From Flavobacterium sp. NG2 (lineage in GTDB: Bacteria > Bacteroidota > Bacteroidia > Flavobacteriales > Flavobacteriaceae): a stretch of DNA of 64,000 nucleotides. The translations under genes and the position numbers were made by a program. The notes beneath the pieces were generated by a model. The model made no database searches, had not been told where the DNA came from, and saw only the letters and a list, made by a program, of their open reading frames with translations. Location of the stretch: NCBI RefSeq assembly GCF_034119845.1, contig NZ_CP139420.1, forward strand, positions 1,094,001-1,158,000, given 5' to 3'. This document shows, piece by piece, positions 63,627-64,000 of this stretch (position 1 is its first letter; each line of letters opens with the position of its first letter).

Positions 63627-64000
63627 TTGAAAAAGTTTCTTGTTTCCTTTTCCTATGTTTTTCATCCGCTTTTTATTCCTCTATATGCCTGTTTTTTTTA
63701 CCTATTTGCAGATCAATCGTATGCTATCAATAGAGAGAAAATCATTGTTTTTGCTGAGGTTATCGTTGTTACGATGGTGTTCCCGTTGTTGATTTTTTTA
63801 TTGTTACGTTCTATTGGGAAGATTAGTTCGATGATGGCGCCTAAATTGGGCGAGCGCAAAATGCCATTAGTAATTCAATGTTTTTTGATTATTTTATTGG
63901 TAAAAAAAGGGATTACAATAGAGCTTTATCCAGAGTTTCATTTTTTCTTTCTAGGGGCATTGCTGAGTACTTTGATAGCGTTGCTGCTTTTATTTGTTAG
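63627..64000 (+). CDS. Membrane protein, 3'-truncated by window edge
   Basis: Frame open from a TTG at 63627 to the end of the window, 124 codons visible. The start KKFLVSFSYVFHPLFIPLYA and helices at about 12-30, 42-63, 84-97 and 106-124 indicate an integral membrane protein, and the LGERKMPLVI segment before a helix is reminiscent of PAP2-related membrane proteins of Bacteroidota. No phosphatase motif is seen in the visible part. No in-frame ATG precedes it, so the TTG start is favoured but uncertain. Confidence 0.6.
   Translation, partial: MKKFLVSFSYVFHPLFIPLYACFFYLFADQSYAINREKIIVFAEVIVVTMVFPLLIFLLLRSIGKISSMMAPKLGERKMPLVIQCFLIILLVKKGITIELYPEFHFFFLGALLSTLIALLLLFV

Overview
The window looks like chromosomal DNA of a Flavobacterium-type member of the Bacteroidota. 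It is AT-rich. Many genes are preceded by the Bacteroidota -7 box TAnnTTTG. It carries lineage-typical genes and arrangements: a MurF-alanine racemase fusion, DUF4271 beside HemD, DUF4296 after dihydroorotase, an IPExxxVDY-type protein between rnc and pyk, DUF3098 between ftsX and uppP, and a secreted lyase with a type IX secretion tail. No rRNA, tRNA or CRISPR array was seen.

Region by region: 1-2022 holds the 3' part of aspS and a cold-shock protein. 2123-15908 is a complete 14-gene nuoA-N operon for respiratory Complex I, with an unusually short NuoG. 15950-21040 is an accessory stretch: a NACHT-type STAND NTPase gene split by a 919-bp IS982-family insertion, then about 2 kb of tandem, palindrome-rich noncoding repeats. 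21087-26581 has a patatin-like lipase, a thioredoxin-fold protein, and the ftsX-DUF3098-uppP-truB block for envelope and division with tRNA modification, then a TSUP permease. 26778-37710 has leuS, a YugP-type protease flanked by perfect palindromes, hemD, glycosyltransferase, pyrC and tyrS. 37939-39747 is a secreted PL6-type polysaccharide lyase. 39825-44280 is the leftward acpP-fabF-rnc-IPExxxVDY-pyk block. 44455-52216 has purN, rnhA, a PfkB kinase, a PurF-type enzyme, superoxide dismutase, comF and glyS. 52585-56765 is a regulatory cluster. 56868-63253 has envelope genes (flippase-like protein, glycosyltransferase, mscL, murF-alr), and the window ends inside a membrane protein gene.

The strongest candidate for an undescribed system is at 52585-56765. 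It comprises a LytTR response regulator whose phosphoacceptor Asp is replaced by Glu, a 10-bp direct repeat with a 21-bp period just behind it, a 104-residue exported protein made of six near-identical 13-residue repeats ending in Asn-Arg-Lys, and a TPR lipoprotein histidine kinase with its NarL-type regulator. Other items of note are a dispersed structured element present twice with two covarying base pairs, a terminator-like hairpin inside the rnc coding sequence, and the insertion-split NACHT gene that would be intact without the element.
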